A DNA stretch of 64,000 bases from contig JAFDZP010000005.1 of NCBI GenBank assembly GCA_018266835.1, positions 310,001-374,000 of the forward strand, given 5' to 3'. The DNA is from Bacteroidota bacterium (GTDB lineage Bacteria; Bacteroidota; Ignavibacteria; Tepidaquicellales; Tepidaquicellaceae). Shown here in pieces: positions 1 through 9,261 of the stretch (position 1 is its first letter; each line of letters starts with the position of its first letter). The translations under genes and the position numbers were made by a program. The notes beneath the pieces were generated by a model. That model was not told where the DNA came from. It was given only the letters and a program-made list of their open reading frames with translations, and did no database searches.

Positions 1-19
1 TTTGTTTATACAAAAGCTT

Positions 20-2068
20 ATGAGAAAATTTATTATAATAATTTTCCTCCTTGCCTCGGTTCCCTCTTTTGCGCAATGGACAAAAATCTCGGGATTATCT
101 GGAGGAAGAGTTTCAAAAGTAATAAAGACTTCACATTATTTATTTGCAGTCACCGATGGTAACGGTCTGTTCCGCTCATCTGATAACGGGCTTGACTGGG
201 AAGAATCTAATAACGGATTTTCGATAATTAATATACTTGATATCACTGAAATTGGAACCGACATTTATGCCGCGTCTTATGGCAAAGGAATTTTCCGTTC
301 GACTGATTTCGGAAGCAGCTGGAGTTCCTTTAGCCCGGCTTTAATAACTCCATTTGCAAATTGTGTCAGTTCAATAAACGGCAAGTTGCTCGTGGGAACA
401 TATATCGGCATTTTTATTCTACAAGGAAATCAATGGGTAGATATTACTTCAGGACTAAATTATCCGAATATTTCTGAAATTAAAAAATATAATAATATCC
501 TGTACGTTAAACTGACCGGAGTTTTGTATAAATCTACTAATGAAGGACAGAGCTGGAGCAGAATTGGTCATTCTTCCTACACTGACTATGCCGATTATTG
601 TTTCAAAGATAATTATATATATGCTCTGGATTTTAATGGAATATATAAATGCCATTTAGATTCTACTCACTGGGTTACTCTGCCAAAACCATATCCTTCT
701 GCCTATTATCCAATTACCATTTTTTCTGATTCCCTGAATCTTTTTGTAAGCTATCAGAATTTTATTTATAAAAGCACTAATTCCGGATTGAACTTTACTC
801 CTTCAACTTCTCCGATTACAAATAATATTTATCCGAGATATAGCTCATGCTCAGATGGAAATAATATATTTCTTGCAAATACTAATGGTATAATGTATTC
901 ATCTGACGGAGGTTCAACTTGGCAAAGCAGAAATAAGAACATCATTAATATTCTTTTTAACTCTGTTAACATTTACGGCAGCGAATTGTATTGCACTATT
1001 TACGGAATTATCTACAAAACTACAACTAACGGTGACCAATGGACACTAAACTTCGACGGCTATGCAAACAACGGATATTATCCTGCTAATTCATTAATCA
1101 AAAAAAACTCAAGCAGGATATTTATTCCTGTCAGTAATTCTTATTATACAATTTTACGAACTTCAAATGGCGGAGTGAACTGGTTTAACGGACTTCAGTC
1201 TTATTCGTATAGCACTTATCTCGGAGAAATAAATAACGAAGATATTTTATTTTTAAGCGATAATTATCTTCTTGTCTATCACGATGATAATACATTAAAC
1301 TTCTCTACATTTTATTTAAACTCTGTCTTAAACCATATTTATAAAAGCGGCAATGAATTTTTTATAAGCTCACAATCCGATGGAATTTATAAATGCTCCT
1401 CTTCATATATTTTAACTCAGATAAATAACGGTCTTACTAACCTGAATTCAAATGCTGTTACATCTGCAGGCGATTTTTTATTTGCTGCAACAAATTCCGG
1501 AATATACAGAACAAACAGAAACAGCATAAACTGGACAAAAGTTTTTCAGGAACAGTATAGTTCTCCATTCACAAAAATTATTTCATACAACAATTACATT
1601 TTTGCAAATTCAGGTACAGCTGTTTATAAATCTTCCGATTTCGGAAACACATGGATTTCAATTTATTCTGCCGCTGCAAACATAAACGTAAATAATATTT
1701 GGAATAATTCTGAATACATATTTGCTTCAATAGGCAATGCAGGCCTTATTCGAAGAAGTATATCAGATGCAATCGGTATTTCTCCGATTTCTTCACGTAT
1801 TCCCGATAAATTCTCTCTATCACAAAATTATCCCAACCCGTTCAATCCCAATACCACAATAAATTTTCAAATTCCGAAAAATAATTTTGTCAATCTTAAA
1901 GTCTATGATATAAACGGAAGAGAAGTATCTGAGCTTGTTAATGAAAATTTAAACGCAGGTGAGTACAAAATAAATTTCAACGCAACCGCATTACCAAGCG
2001 GAGTGTATTATTACAAGCTGACTTCAGATAATTTTTCTGAAACGAAAAAGATGATGCTAATTAAGTAA
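20..2068 (+). CDS. Secreted YCF48/Asp-box beta-propeller protein with T9SS type A sorting domain
   Basis: Predicted to be exported by Sec and then carried over the outer membrane by the T9SS. The first about 19 residues (MRKFIIIIFLLASVPSFAQ) form a signal peptide. About nine blades follow, carrying the Asp-box-like signature S-(T/S)-(N/D)-x-G-x-x-W (for example FRSSDNGLDW, YKSTNEGQSW). The last about 85 residues are a sorting domain with LSQNYPNPFNPNTTINF, a GREV core, LPSGVYYYKL and a basic KKMMLIK end. I chose the ATG at 20 because it places the signal peptide at the N-terminus; an in-frame TTG at 2 would add six residues. Only 19 bases of upstream DNA are visible. No catalytic residues are evident, so the substrate or partner is unknown. 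Confidence 0.85.
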   Translation: MRKFIIIIFLLASVPSFAQWTKISGLSGGRVSKVIKTSHYLFAVTDGNGLFRSSDNGLDWEESNNGFSIINILDITEIGTDIYAASYGKGIFRSTDFGSSWSSFSPALITPFANCVSSINGKLLVGTYIGIFILQGNQWVDITSGLNYPNISEIKKYNNILYVKLTGVLYKSTNEGQSWSRIGHSSYTDYADYCFKDNYIYALDFNGIYKCHLDSTHWVTLPKPYPSAYYPITIFSDSLNLFVSYQNFIYKSTNSGLNFTPSTSPITNNIYPRYSSCSDGNNIFLANTNGIMYSSDGGSTWQSRNKNIINILFNSVNIYGSELYCTIYGIIYKTTTNGDQWTLNFDGYANNGYYPANSLIKKNSSRIFIPVSNSYYTILRTSNGGVNWFNGLQSYSYSTYLGEINNEDILFLSDNYLLVYHDDNTLNFSTFYLNSVLNHIYKSGNEFFISSQSDGIYKCSSSYILTQINNGLTNLNSNAVTSAGDFLFAATNSGIYRTNRNSINWTKVFQEQYSSPFTKIISYNNYIFANSGTAVYKSSDFGNTWISIYSAAANINVNNIWNNSEYIFASIGNAGLIRRSISDAIGISPISSRIPDKFSLSQNYPNPFNPNTTINFQIPKNNFVNLKVYDINGREVSELVNENLNAGEYKINFNATALPSGVYYYKLTSDNFSETKKMMLIK

Positions 2069-2138
2069 GCGTTTCCCTTTGCTGCGAAGCTGTCAATTAT
2101 CAATTCCCACTGTAGGAAGAGAAAAGAAATAACTCCAC

Positions 2139-2534
2139 TCACCCAAACAAACGTGAAATAATCTCTCTGCTGAGCGGCTTTGAAATGAACCCTGTTACAA
2201 GTTCATTTGCTGCGGCTCTTTCCTTATCGGAATCATCTATAGAAGAGGACAGCATATAAATTGTGAACTGCGTTTTTATAAAATCCGGAAATTTTTCAAA
2301 CTCATCCAGAAATTCCCATCCGTTCATCAGCGGCATATTTATATCCAGAAAAATGTTTGAAGGATTTACCGCTGCGGCATCAGAATAATTTTCAGCAATA
2401 AAAACTAAACCATCCTCGGCTTTCAGAAATGATTTTATCTCCGCATCCGGATACACCCTTTTAATTATTGTCTTGCAGAGGAGATTGTTAGACGGATCGT
2501 CATCTACAATTATTACATTTTGTAAATTCTTCAT
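2139..2534 (-). CDS. CheY-like single-domain response regulator
   Basis: A stand-alone receiver domain of 131 residues with no output domain. The acidic pocket is D11-D13 (VDDDP), the phospho-acceptor is D64 (FLDINMP), the conserved Ser/Thr lies in S96-S98 (LSSS), and the conserved lysine is K119 (SKPL). The pattern and length match receivers that act by protein contact or phosphotransfer. It starts 35 bp after the stop of the hybrid kinase on the same strand, so it is probably co-transcribed and is the likely phosphorylation target of that kinase. The pairing is inferred from position only. No terminator hairpin is visible downstream. Confidence 0.93.
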   Translation of the reverse strand: MKNLQNVIIVDDDPSNNLLCKTIIKRVYPDAEIKSFLKAEDGLVFIAENYSDAAAVNPSNIFLDINMPLMNGWEFLDEFEKFPDFIKTQFTIYMLSSSIDDSDKERAAANELVTGFISKPLSREIISRLFG

Positions 2535-2569
2535 AAATATTATTAATAGAATTTTTTAAACGAAAGCTT

Positions 2570-5500
2570 TTATAAAGGAAGCTCAATTTCAAATGTTGTG
2601 CCTTCATTAATTTTACTGTGAACCTTTATACTTCCACCTAAATTTTCTACCTGTGATTTCACCATGAACAAACCCATTCCCTTGCCTTCTATATCCGGAT
2701 GAAATCTTTTATACAAACCGAACACCTGGTCACCTTTCCTGTCTAAATCAATTCCTGTGCCGTTATCACTAAACGTAAGAATCGCCTTCCCGTCCCTTAT
2801 CCCGGAGGTTATTGTTATTTCGGGAGTAACTCCCGGCTTTTTATACTTTATGCTGTTCACTATAAGATTCTGAAAAATACTGTAAAGGTAACTTTTTAAA
2901 GTATTTATCTTTTTTAAATCATGGAAGTTTGTTTTTATTTCGACTTGGTCCTTCGCTAAAAGATTAACAATACTAGTTTTTATTGAATGCACTAATTGAG
3001 ATAAAAATATTTCTTCTTTTTGAGAATCTGCTTCTTTGTTCAAATGAAGAATTTCATTGAGGTCTTTTATAACACGGTCAAGTCTTTTTACTCCCGAGAG
3101 CATTTCCTCCAGAAAGATTTTCTTATCCTCTTCGCCGTATGTTTCATCGCTAAGCTCTTCTGCAAATCCCAGTATATTGGCAACAGGCGCTCTGAGATTA
3201 TGAGAAATGATATAGGCGAATTGCTCAAGATTTTTATTGCGCTGAAAAATATCCTTGGTAAGCTTTTCCTTTTCTTCCTCGGCAAGAATTCTTTGCGTTA
3301 TATCCTGCGCAAAGCATGCAGTACCGATCACTTTGCCTGCATCCAGCATCGGATAAAATGAAATTTCCAGCCAGACTTTCTCAGGACTTTCAAAAAATTC
3401 TACCTCAGTAAATCTCTCTCCTGAAAATGCGCGCTCATAATGTTTTTTATAGCGTTTCATCATTCTTTCATTGGGAAAAACCTTCAGGATACTTTCTCCT
3501 AGTTTTAAATCCTTACCAAATATTTTCTTTACCGCTTCATCGTTTGTATAGTTTGAAGTGATTAATTTAAAGTTAGTATCTACACTCCACATTAAATTTG
3601 TTGTGCTGTTTATAAGCGCAGCAAGATTGTTTTTGGTAAACTCTTTTTCCTGCTCAGCTATATAGCGTTCCGTAATATCATGCACTACTCCCGTCACTGA
3701 AGTTATAGCTCCCTCTTCATTCAATGTGTACTGTAACTGTGAGAATAAATATCTTTCAGTTCGGTCCGGTCTTACAATTCTGAAACTCAAAGAGATATTT
3801 GTTAAAGTCGGCTCAACTTCGTCAAAAGTTTTTAACACAAATTCCAGATCATCCGGATGAATAAATGTTTTCCAAGTTTCAAATGTATGAACATTATTTT
3901 TGGGAGATACTCCGTAAATCCTGCAGCATTCCTCTGACCATATTGAAATTCCTTTTGCAACATCTATTTCCCAGCTGCCTACGTGAGCAATTGCCTGCGC
4001 CACTTTCAAAGTTTTTTCGCTGTCGGCAACTTTTTTCTCGGCAATTTCATGCAGCCTTTTCTTTTCCATCACATCCAGCGCAAAAGAAATATCACCGGCC
4101 GCCTCTGTGAGCAGATTTATTTCCGCCTCATCAAAATAATTCACTTCAGGATAATACAGACTGTAGATTCCTATTACCTGTCCCGATTTTTTTATTGGAA
4201 GTGTGATGGCTGAATTAAACTGCTCTTCCCTTCCGAAATTTTTCCATGCGCTTTTGTATTCTTTCTTAATGTCATTTATTACACTGTAGTCGGCGCCTTT
4301 CAATACTCTGTCTATAGGGCCGCCCGGACTGTACTTATACCTTGCTAAAATTTCGCGGGTATTTTGCGATGCCCCGCACTGTGCACGCATTTTTATAATT
4401 CCCTTTTCATTTTCTGTCAGTCCTATCCATGCCATTTTCAGTTTACCCTGATTGATTGCTATCTCGCACACTGCATCAAATAAGTCCTGCTCATTTTGAT
4501 TATGAATAATTGCCTGATTTATATGGCTTATGAAATAATAAAGCCGGTAGGCATTTGCAAGTTTTAGCTCTGCTTCCTTACGCTCAGTTATATCCCTGAA
4601 GTTTGCAACAATTGCTCTTATATTTTCATCATGAAGTTTATTTATTTTTATTCCTTCCAGCCATTTATAACTTCCGTCTTTATGCTGAATTCTGTGAATG
4701 CTGCTTATCTCTTTATCGGGAGCCTTTAGCAGTTCATCAAATATATCTCCCTTTTTTACTTCATCATCCGGATGCGTACTGAATGTAAAATTTTTACCAA
4801 TCAATTCCTTCGGCTCATAGCCGAGTATTTTTATTGAGGGACTTACATATTCTATAATTCCTTCAGCGCTTAATAATGCAATTATATCTCCTGCGTTTTC
4901 AACGAGTGTCTGATATTTTTTTTCTGTGCGTGTTAGTTCAAGCTCGGCAAATTTCATTTCAGATACATTCTGATGCATCACCATTGCTCCGTTTGAATTT
5001 CCAATTTTTAACGGAGAAACAATCAAACGAAACCATAATTTTTCTTTTGGAGTATTGCACGGATAGTCTAATGAAAATTTATCGATAGAACCTCCTAAAA
5101 TATTTTTTATTCCTTCGGCTGCTTTTTCTCCAATTTTTTTATCAGAGCCCAGCGCATTCTGTGAAATATGGATATAGTTTTTTCCTAAGCCGTAATTGAA
5201 ATCCTCTAATTTGTTTTGCTCTGCAAATTCTTTCCAGGCTTTATTTACAGCTATAATTGTTCCGTCACTATCAAGCAAAGCAATATGATTAGGTGAGGAA
5301 TCTATTATGGCTCCCATCTCCAGCTTAGAAAGAACATCCCTGTCATTTTCAATCTTTTCTTTAGAAATTTCTACTTCGATATAATCTGAAAGCTCTTTCT
5401 GTATTCTGTATTTTTCTAAAGCATTAGCTATAGCTGAGGGCAGCCTTGTTATTCTGTCCTTTATGATGTAATCAGTTCCGCCTTTTTTAATTATCTGAAT

Positions 5501-5803
5501 AGAAAAATCTTCACTGATAGCTCCCGTAATTAATATAAATGGAATCTTTAAATTTTTTTCCTGAACTATTTCCAGAGCTTCTATAGAATTGAAATCCGGA
5601 AGAGAGTGGTCACAAAGAATTATATCGGGAGGTTCTTTTAATTCATTTATATAATCAGCTTTAGTATGGACTACGCTGATAGTAAAGTTAAGTCCGCTTT
5701 TTTTAAGTTCACGCCCGATAATTTCTGCATCGGCAGGTGAATCTTCAACTAATAAAATTTTTATTTTTTTGTGATATAGATCGGATAATTTCTTAAGAGG
5801 CAT
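2570..5803 (-). CDS. Hybrid sensor histidine kinase: receiver, PAS, PAS, GAF, PAS, PAS, HisKA, HATPase
   Basis: A 1077-residue cytoplasmic kinase with no signal peptide or membrane segment. In order: receiver at about 14-130 (acidic ED at 20-21, phospho-acceptor D65 in LCDHSLPD, K115); PAS at about 165-285; PAS at about 293-410 ending in DITERK; GAF at about 430-575; PAS at about 600-715 ending in DITERY; PAS at about 725-845 ending in DITQR; HisKA with phospho-histidine H868 in ISHNLRAP; and a GHKL ATPase with N-box N979/N983, SDNGTGID at 1012-1019 and GKGMGL at 1040-1045. All kinase residues are intact. An N-terminal receiver before the sensors suggests the kinase itself is gated by another kinase. 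It heads a two-gene operon with the CheY-like protein. The signal is unknown; PAS and GAF domains commonly bind small ligands or cofactors. Confidence 0.95.
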   Translation of the reverse strand: MPLKKLSDLYHKKIKILLVEDSPADAEIIGRELKKSGLNFTISVVHTKADYINELKEPPDIILCDHSLPDFNSIEALEIVQEKNLKIPFILITGAISEDFSIQIIKKGGTDYIIKDRITRLPSAIANALEKYRIQKELSDYIEVEISKEKIENDRDVLSKLEMGAIIDSSPNHIALLDSDGTIIAVNKAWKEFAEQNKLEDFNYGLGKNYIHISQNALGSDKKIGEKAAEGIKNILGGSIDKFSLDYPCNTPKEKLWFRLIVSPLKIGNSNGAMVMHQNVSEMKFAELELTRTEKKYQTLVENAGDIIALLSAEGIIEYVSPSIKILGYEPKELIGKNFTFSTHPDDEVKKGDIFDELLKAPDKEISSIHRIQHKDGSYKWLEGIKINKLHDENIRAIVANFRDITERKEAELKLANAYRLYYFISHINQAIIHNQNEQDLFDAVCEIAINQGKLKMAWIGLTENEKGIIKMRAQCGASQNTREILARYKYSPGGPIDRVLKGADYSVINDIKKEYKSAWKNFGREEQFNSAITLPIKKSGQVIGIYSLYYPEVNYFDEAEINLLTEAAGDISFALDVMEKKRLHEIAEKKVADSEKTLKVAQAIAHVGSWEIDVAKGISIWSEECCRIYGVSPKNNVHTFETWKTFIHPDDLEFVLKTFDEVEPTLTNISLSFRIVRPDRTERYLFSQLQYTLNEEGAITSVTGVVHDITERYIAEQEKEFTKNNLAALINSTTNLMWSVDTNFKLITSNYTNDEAVKKIFGKDLKLGESILKVFPNERMMKRYKKHYERAFSGERFTEVEFFESPEKVWLEISFYPMLDAGKVIGTACFAQDITQRILAEEEKEKLTKDIFQRNKNLEQFAYIISHNLRAPVANILGFAEELSDETYGEEDKKIFLEEMLSGVKRLDRVIKDLNEILHLNKEADSQKEEIFLSQLVHSIKTSIVNLLAKDQVEIKTNFHDLKKINTLKSYLYSIFQNLIVNSIKYKKPGVTPEITITSGIRDGKAILTFSDNGTGIDLDRKGDQVFGLYKRFHPDIEGKGMGLFMVKSQVENLGGSIKVHSKINEGTTFEIELPL

Positions 5804-6013
5804 CGTTTCAATTTAGAGTTTGAAGCAGGATACTGATAGATGCAAAAAGTTTATAAATGTAAAAATATACGAGATGTATAATCGAAAGGATATTCTTTGC
5901 CCAATTTTCCCCTTCTTGCGGAAAGTAATACATCCTATATGTTAATACAATGTACAAACAGAGAATTTTGTGCGAATTTTCTCAAAAAATAAGTATTTTT
6001 ACGCACAAAAAAT

Positions 6014-6067
6014 GAATTTAATGGCAGCTCGTTGCCAGTCGGAGAGTATTATTACAAGCTGAATTTC
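6014..6067 (+). pseudogene. Relic of a T9SS sorting domain
   Basis: Translated in the frame starting at 6014, this stretch reads EFNGSSLPVGEYYYKLNF. That matches the penultimate sorting-domain block of intact genes here (FNAxSLPSGVYYYKL). No upstream open frame, cargo domain or KKMxLVK end is attached; the frame runs into repeat sequence and stops about 25 bases later. I read it as the decayed 3' piece of a lost cargo gene. The match is short, so confidence is moderate. Confidence 0.55.
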
Positions 6068-6170
6068 CCGCCGTTGTTGGTCTCCTGACCAGCAACCACA
6101 AGGATATGAAAATCACTTACCTTACGGGGATCCGCCAAGTAGGGACAGGCAGTTGGGAATGAGATAAACA

Positions 6171-6450
6171 AACTCTCCCCTTGAGGGGAGTCCGACCGAA
6201 GGTCGGGAGGGGTGTTTGAACGGACACCCACCGTCTCGCCGTAGGCTCGACACCTCCCTCAAGGGAGGAGTTTTTTCCCGCCGTTGTTGGTTCCCCCGTC
6301 CCGCTTTAGCGAGTCCTGAAAAACAACCATAAAGATTTGTACTAACACATCCCACGTTAAACCACCCCTCCCGCAAAAAAAACTGCGGGACAAGTACCCG
6401 CTCCTTGGTAAGCTACCAATTATCAAGTCCCGCTTTAGCGGGAGAGGGGA
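6171..6450. repeat. Cluster of REP-like palindromes
   Basis: Several nested perfect hairpins: CTCCCC/GGGGAG at 6175-6190, CCGACC/GGTCGG at 6192-6206, CCTCCC/GGGAGG at 6253-6268, and GTCCCGC/GCGGGA-type stems near 6427-6443. The segment from 6360 begins AACCACCCCTCCC, the same tag seen on the repeat elements at 9.3, 20.5 and 60.7 kb. The word CCCGCCGTTGTTGGT occurs at about 6067 and again at about 6277. Apparent reading frames across this stretch are repeat artefacts. Confidence 0.7.
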
Positions 6451-6479
6451 ACAGATTTAAACAAAATCCGGCCTTATAA

Positions 6480-6790
6480 ATTTGGAGCTTGTCCCGCACT
6501 TGATGCGGGATTAAGAAAATCACGAGAACAATCGCTAGCGAGAAGTTTGTTTGAGCGAGCGAAGCGAAGCGAGTTTACTTCGAGCGCGATTTTCGGAGTG
6601 ATTTTTAGGGAAATTTATAGTCCGCCTAAGCGGATTGATTTTTTTGGTTCTTTTTGTATCAAGACAAAAAGAATAATGAAACGAAGTTTCATTAAATGAT
6701 GAGACTCCGGATATATCAATCATACTTAATCAGTGTAATCCGCGATTGAAGTTTTTATCAGTATAATCAGTGATAAGTTTTCAATATCTT
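6480..6790. repeat. Composite palindromic intergenic element
   Basis: A run of palindromes without a credible gene: CTTGTCCCGC...GCGGGATTAAG near 6487, TCCGC/GCGGA at 6621-6634, a perfect 10-bp inverted repeat TTCTTTTTGT/ACAAAAAGAA at 6648-6673, and GAAAC/GTTTC at 6678-6690. The end (about 6725-6776) carries tandem words of the type ATCAGTGTAATC, which recur near 50030. Segments like TTTTTGTATCAAGACAAAAAG are, from memory, widespread in Bacteroidota genomes, but I could not check this. A 62-codon minus-strand frame (6535-6723) lies wholly inside it and I do not call it a gene. Confidence 0.55.
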
Positions 6791-6796
6791 TGATGT

Positions 6797-7300
6797 ATGA
6801 TTCGACTCTACTGGCTTACGAGAATTTATATTGTAATGGCATCGCTTTATTACGCCTGGTACATGACTGCATTTGCGCTCTCCGATAAGCTTCACTTGAC
6901 ATACGACCTCATTCCGTTTCTATCAGTCTATTGGTTCTTAGCCGTTATCTTATATTTTTATTTCAGATATATTTATCTTATTACGTTCAGGAGGTTCTTG
7001 CTTGTCTGCGGGTGGAGCTTTATAAATATCCTTCTTGTGAACTGGCTTCTGCAGGAAATTTATTTTTATTTTTATTATATCTCTATACCGCTGATTCCGT
7101 TTTCAATATTTGAAGTCTTCAGGATTTCCAGAAGGATGCAAACTAATATAAGCGGCTTTGACGCTAACGGAGAGGAATTTGAAATTGATGAAGAAGAGTA
7201 TCAGAAACGCCTGAAAGAAGAGGAAGAAGAACGCGCAAGGATGGAGGCGATAAGGCAGGAAGATGGGGATAAAGAAGAAGGTAAGAATTTATTAAAATAA
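6797..7300 (+). CDS. Small four-span membrane protein of unknown function
   Basis: I do not recognise this 167-residue protein. Hydrophobic segments at about 5-27, 38-60, 62-84 and 88-108 suggest four membrane spans. They are rich in Tyr, Phe and Trp. The C-terminal about 45 residues (from 122) are cytoplasm-like, very acidic and then mixed-charge (EEEYQKRLKEEEEERARME), probably a helix or short coiled coil. The start is the ATG that gives an immediate hydrophobic N-terminus; an overlapping out-of-frame ATG lies four bases upstream. It stands alone between a repeat island and the convergent TPR-type gene, with no visible terminator. Confidence 0.7.
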   Translation: MIRLYWLTRIYIVMASLYYAWYMTAFALSDKLHLTYDLIPFLSVYWFLAVILYFYFRYIYLITFRRFLLVCGWSFINILLVNWLLQEIYFYFYYISIPLIPFSIFEVFRISRRMQTNISGFDANGEEFEIDEEEYQKRLKEEEEERARMEAIRQEDGDKEEGKNLLK

Positions 7301-7457
7301 TTATGAAAAAGTCCGGTTTTCGTTCAAATAAATATTGTAAAATCAGTTAAATATTTTCAACTTTACATAATGCAGAAATAAATACAAGTATTAATAATTA
7401 TTTATTTTCACTTTCAAAATTTTCGCGTAACTTTTGCGATTTTGAGCCGGAATCGCA

Positions 7458-8516
7458 CTATCTGTACCTATCCCTTTTGAACCTCTCAGCCTGCTCTTTT
7501 AAACCTGCAAATCCGCTCTGATTTTGCACTTTATCGTAATAAATATCAGCCTTAGCCTTATCTCCCATTAAATCGTAAGTCATCCCAAGCTTTAGCCAGC
7601 CGTCCGCAGCGATTTCGGTCGACTCCTTATCCACTTTCCGGCTCAGTTCTTCAGCTTTGAGCAAATTCTTTTCAGCATCGGATAACTTCCTTTGACCTAA
7701 GTAACTTACGCCTAAGTAATAATGTGCTTCACGGCGGAGTTTTTCGTTAAATCCAAAGATATTGGAGTCACATAGCTGCACCACTTTTTCCCATCCGCTA
7801 ATTGCAGATTCCCAGTTTGAGAGTCCTATGAAGCTGCGGCAAAGCAGCTGTCTGAAAAAAGCGTTATTCGGGTATGAAATCACAAGTTCCTGTGAGTAAA
7901 ACTGAGATTCTGAGTAATTTTTTTCGTATATGGAGTAGAGGTAAGCTAAAATGAATTTTGCTTCCGTTCTGGCATATCTGGAGTTCATTGAAATTTCTTT
8001 TATCTGCGCAAGTCCCTTAAGCTTATCTCCCTTTGGAAAGATTATCATAAGCGGCTTAATTATAGGATACTTATCGGGTACGAACTCAGCAAAATAATTG
8101 TATATTCCAAGCCCGAATTTGACATCGGGGTTGTTCGGATTTATCTCATTTGCCTTATCTAAAAGATTAAGAGCCGTCTTGCCATCCTGCGCAGCTTTTA
8201 GCCAGCTATCCTTCAGGCTGTACACAAGTCCGCGATAGCCCACTGCTCCCCCTTTATAAAAGAGAGCATCAGCATCTTCATCATTTTTATCAAGAAGCTT
8301 ATCACATACTTCTTCAACTTTGTCAACCTTTTTGTAAAATTCGTCATACAATGCATCATTATCGCGGTCAATATTTATTGCCCACCAGGCAGTCATTGCT
8401 TTGAAAAAGTACCCTTCGGGTTTGTTCGGATTAGAGGCAATAACTTCATCGAACACTTTATGCGCGGAATCAAATTTTACATTATAGATATAGTTGATGC
8501 CCTGAAGAAGCTTCAC
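7458..8516 (-). CDS. TPR-type repeat protein, probably exported
   Basis: A 352-residue helical protein with tetratricopeptide-like pairs: FDSAHKVFDEVIASNPNKPE near the N-terminus, ALNLLDKANEINPNNPDVKF near 120, WESAISGWEKVVQL near 220 and KLSDAEKNLLKAEEL near 265. Such proteins act as scaffolds. The first usable start codon is GTG at 8516, but the frame stays open upstream and encodes a typical signal peptide (see the next entry). The mature protein is therefore probably periplasmic, and the true start probably lies further upstream. It is convergent with the 167-residue membrane protein gene. Confidence 0.75.
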   Translation of the reverse strand: MKLLQGINYIYNVKFDSAHKVFDEVIASNPNKPEGYFFKAMTAWWAINIDRDNDALYDEFYKKVDKVEEVCDKLLDKNDEDADALFYKGGAVGYRGLVYSLKDSWLKAAQDGKTALNLLDKANEINPNNPDVKFGLGIYNYFAEFVPDKYPIIKPLMIIFPKGDKLKGLAQIKEISMNSRYARTEAKFILAYLYSIYEKNYSESQFYSQELVISYPNNAFFRQLLCRSFIGLSNWESAISGWEKVVQLCDSNIFGFNEKLRREAHYYLGVSYLGQRKLSDAEKNLLKAEELSRKVDKESTEIAADGWLKLGMTYDLMGDKAKADIYYDKVQNQSGFAGLKEQAERFKRDRYR

Positions 8517-8606
8517 CTCAGTATTAGTCTGAGAGTAAGTATCAGTTACTGAAAATGTGAGAAGGAAAAGAAATATTAAGATGAGTGATTTGATATAACT
8601 ATTAAT
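8517..8606 (-). other. In-frame signal-peptide extension of the TPR gene with no standard start codon
   Basis: Reading upstream of the GTG at 8516 in the same frame gives INSYIKSLILIFLFLLTFSV followed by TDTYSQTNTE: a basic start, a hydrophobic core and a SQ cleavage site like those of neighbouring exported proteins. The first in-frame stop is at 8619-8621. Between it and the GTG there is no ATG, GTG or TTG; ATT (complement of 8604-8606) is the best placed candidate. Either a rare start codon is used or a base change removed the normal one. Confidence 0.6.
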
Positions 8607-8663
8607 AAATTCTATATATTAAAGTCTTTTATCTGAAAATAGTTCCGCGGGATAGTAAATAAG

Positions 8664-8714
8664 TATTTTCTTCCAAAACGCTTCCCAATAAAATTAACGT
8701 ATTGGAAGAAAATA
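8664..8714. other. 13-bp perfect inverted repeat in a gene-free stretch
   Basis: TATTTTCTTCCAA (8664-8676) and its exact complement TTGGAAGAAAATA (8702-8714) flank 25 bases. It lies upstream of the TPR gene on the minus strand and could be an operator or a transcript hairpin. Apart from this and the repeat units listed separately, I see nothing definable between 8620 and 9160. Confidence 0.45.
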
Positions 8715-9162
8715 AATAATGCAATCTATGTACTTAGTACTTTGAAGCCTTTGAAGCTTTCTTTTTAGTAAGCGCTTCCAGACATTTTATATACATTTGT
8801 CAGCATTGTTTATCCCCCTATGTTAATAAAAATTGGATAACATTGCTTATAACTAATGCAATTACTTTGCCAATTTATAAAATTCTGATTAAAATTTCAG
8901 TCCAAATTGGTAAAAAATTTCTGTTAAAAAATATCGGGAAAAATTAAAGAACTTACTTCAGCAATATCATCTTCCTTATTCAAGAAAATGAGGGAGTTTG
9001 TAGCTTATAGAAGTACGTATGGATTATCGGATTGGATTTAGAAAAGATTTTTCATAAAAAAACCTCATCCCGCTTAAGCAGGATAAGGCTAAAAAAAGAA
9101 TAACTGTAATAAATATTAGAATCCAACTTACATTTATACCGCTCCGCCACGGCGGACTTTCA

Positions 9163-9222
9163 GCCCCTCAATCCCTCCCTCCCGTCTTTAGCGGGACAGG
9201 CTCTTCTTGTAAATGAGGGAAA
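9163..9222. repeat. REP-like element
   Basis: CCCCTCAATCCCTCCCTCCC, then a hairpin around GTCTTTAGCGGGAC, then GTAAATGAGGGAAA. It has the same order of parts as the left arm of the next element: C-rich tag, GC hairpin, GAGGGAAA. A short CCGC/GCGG hairpin precedes it at about 9144. Confidence 0.6.
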
Positions 9223-9261
9223 CTTTGCAAAACTAATTTTAAAAAATTTATACTTGGTTGA

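Noticed and set aside
6122-6376. 84-codon minus-strand open frame
   Set aside because: It lies entirely within the palindromic repeat cluster; its Pro/Arg-rich translation is a by-product of the C-rich repeats.
6535-6723. 62-codon minus-strand open frame
   Set aside because: It covers a composite palindromic element; the peptide contains repeat-derived text (SFCLDTKRTKK) and has no start signal or neighbours supporting a gene.
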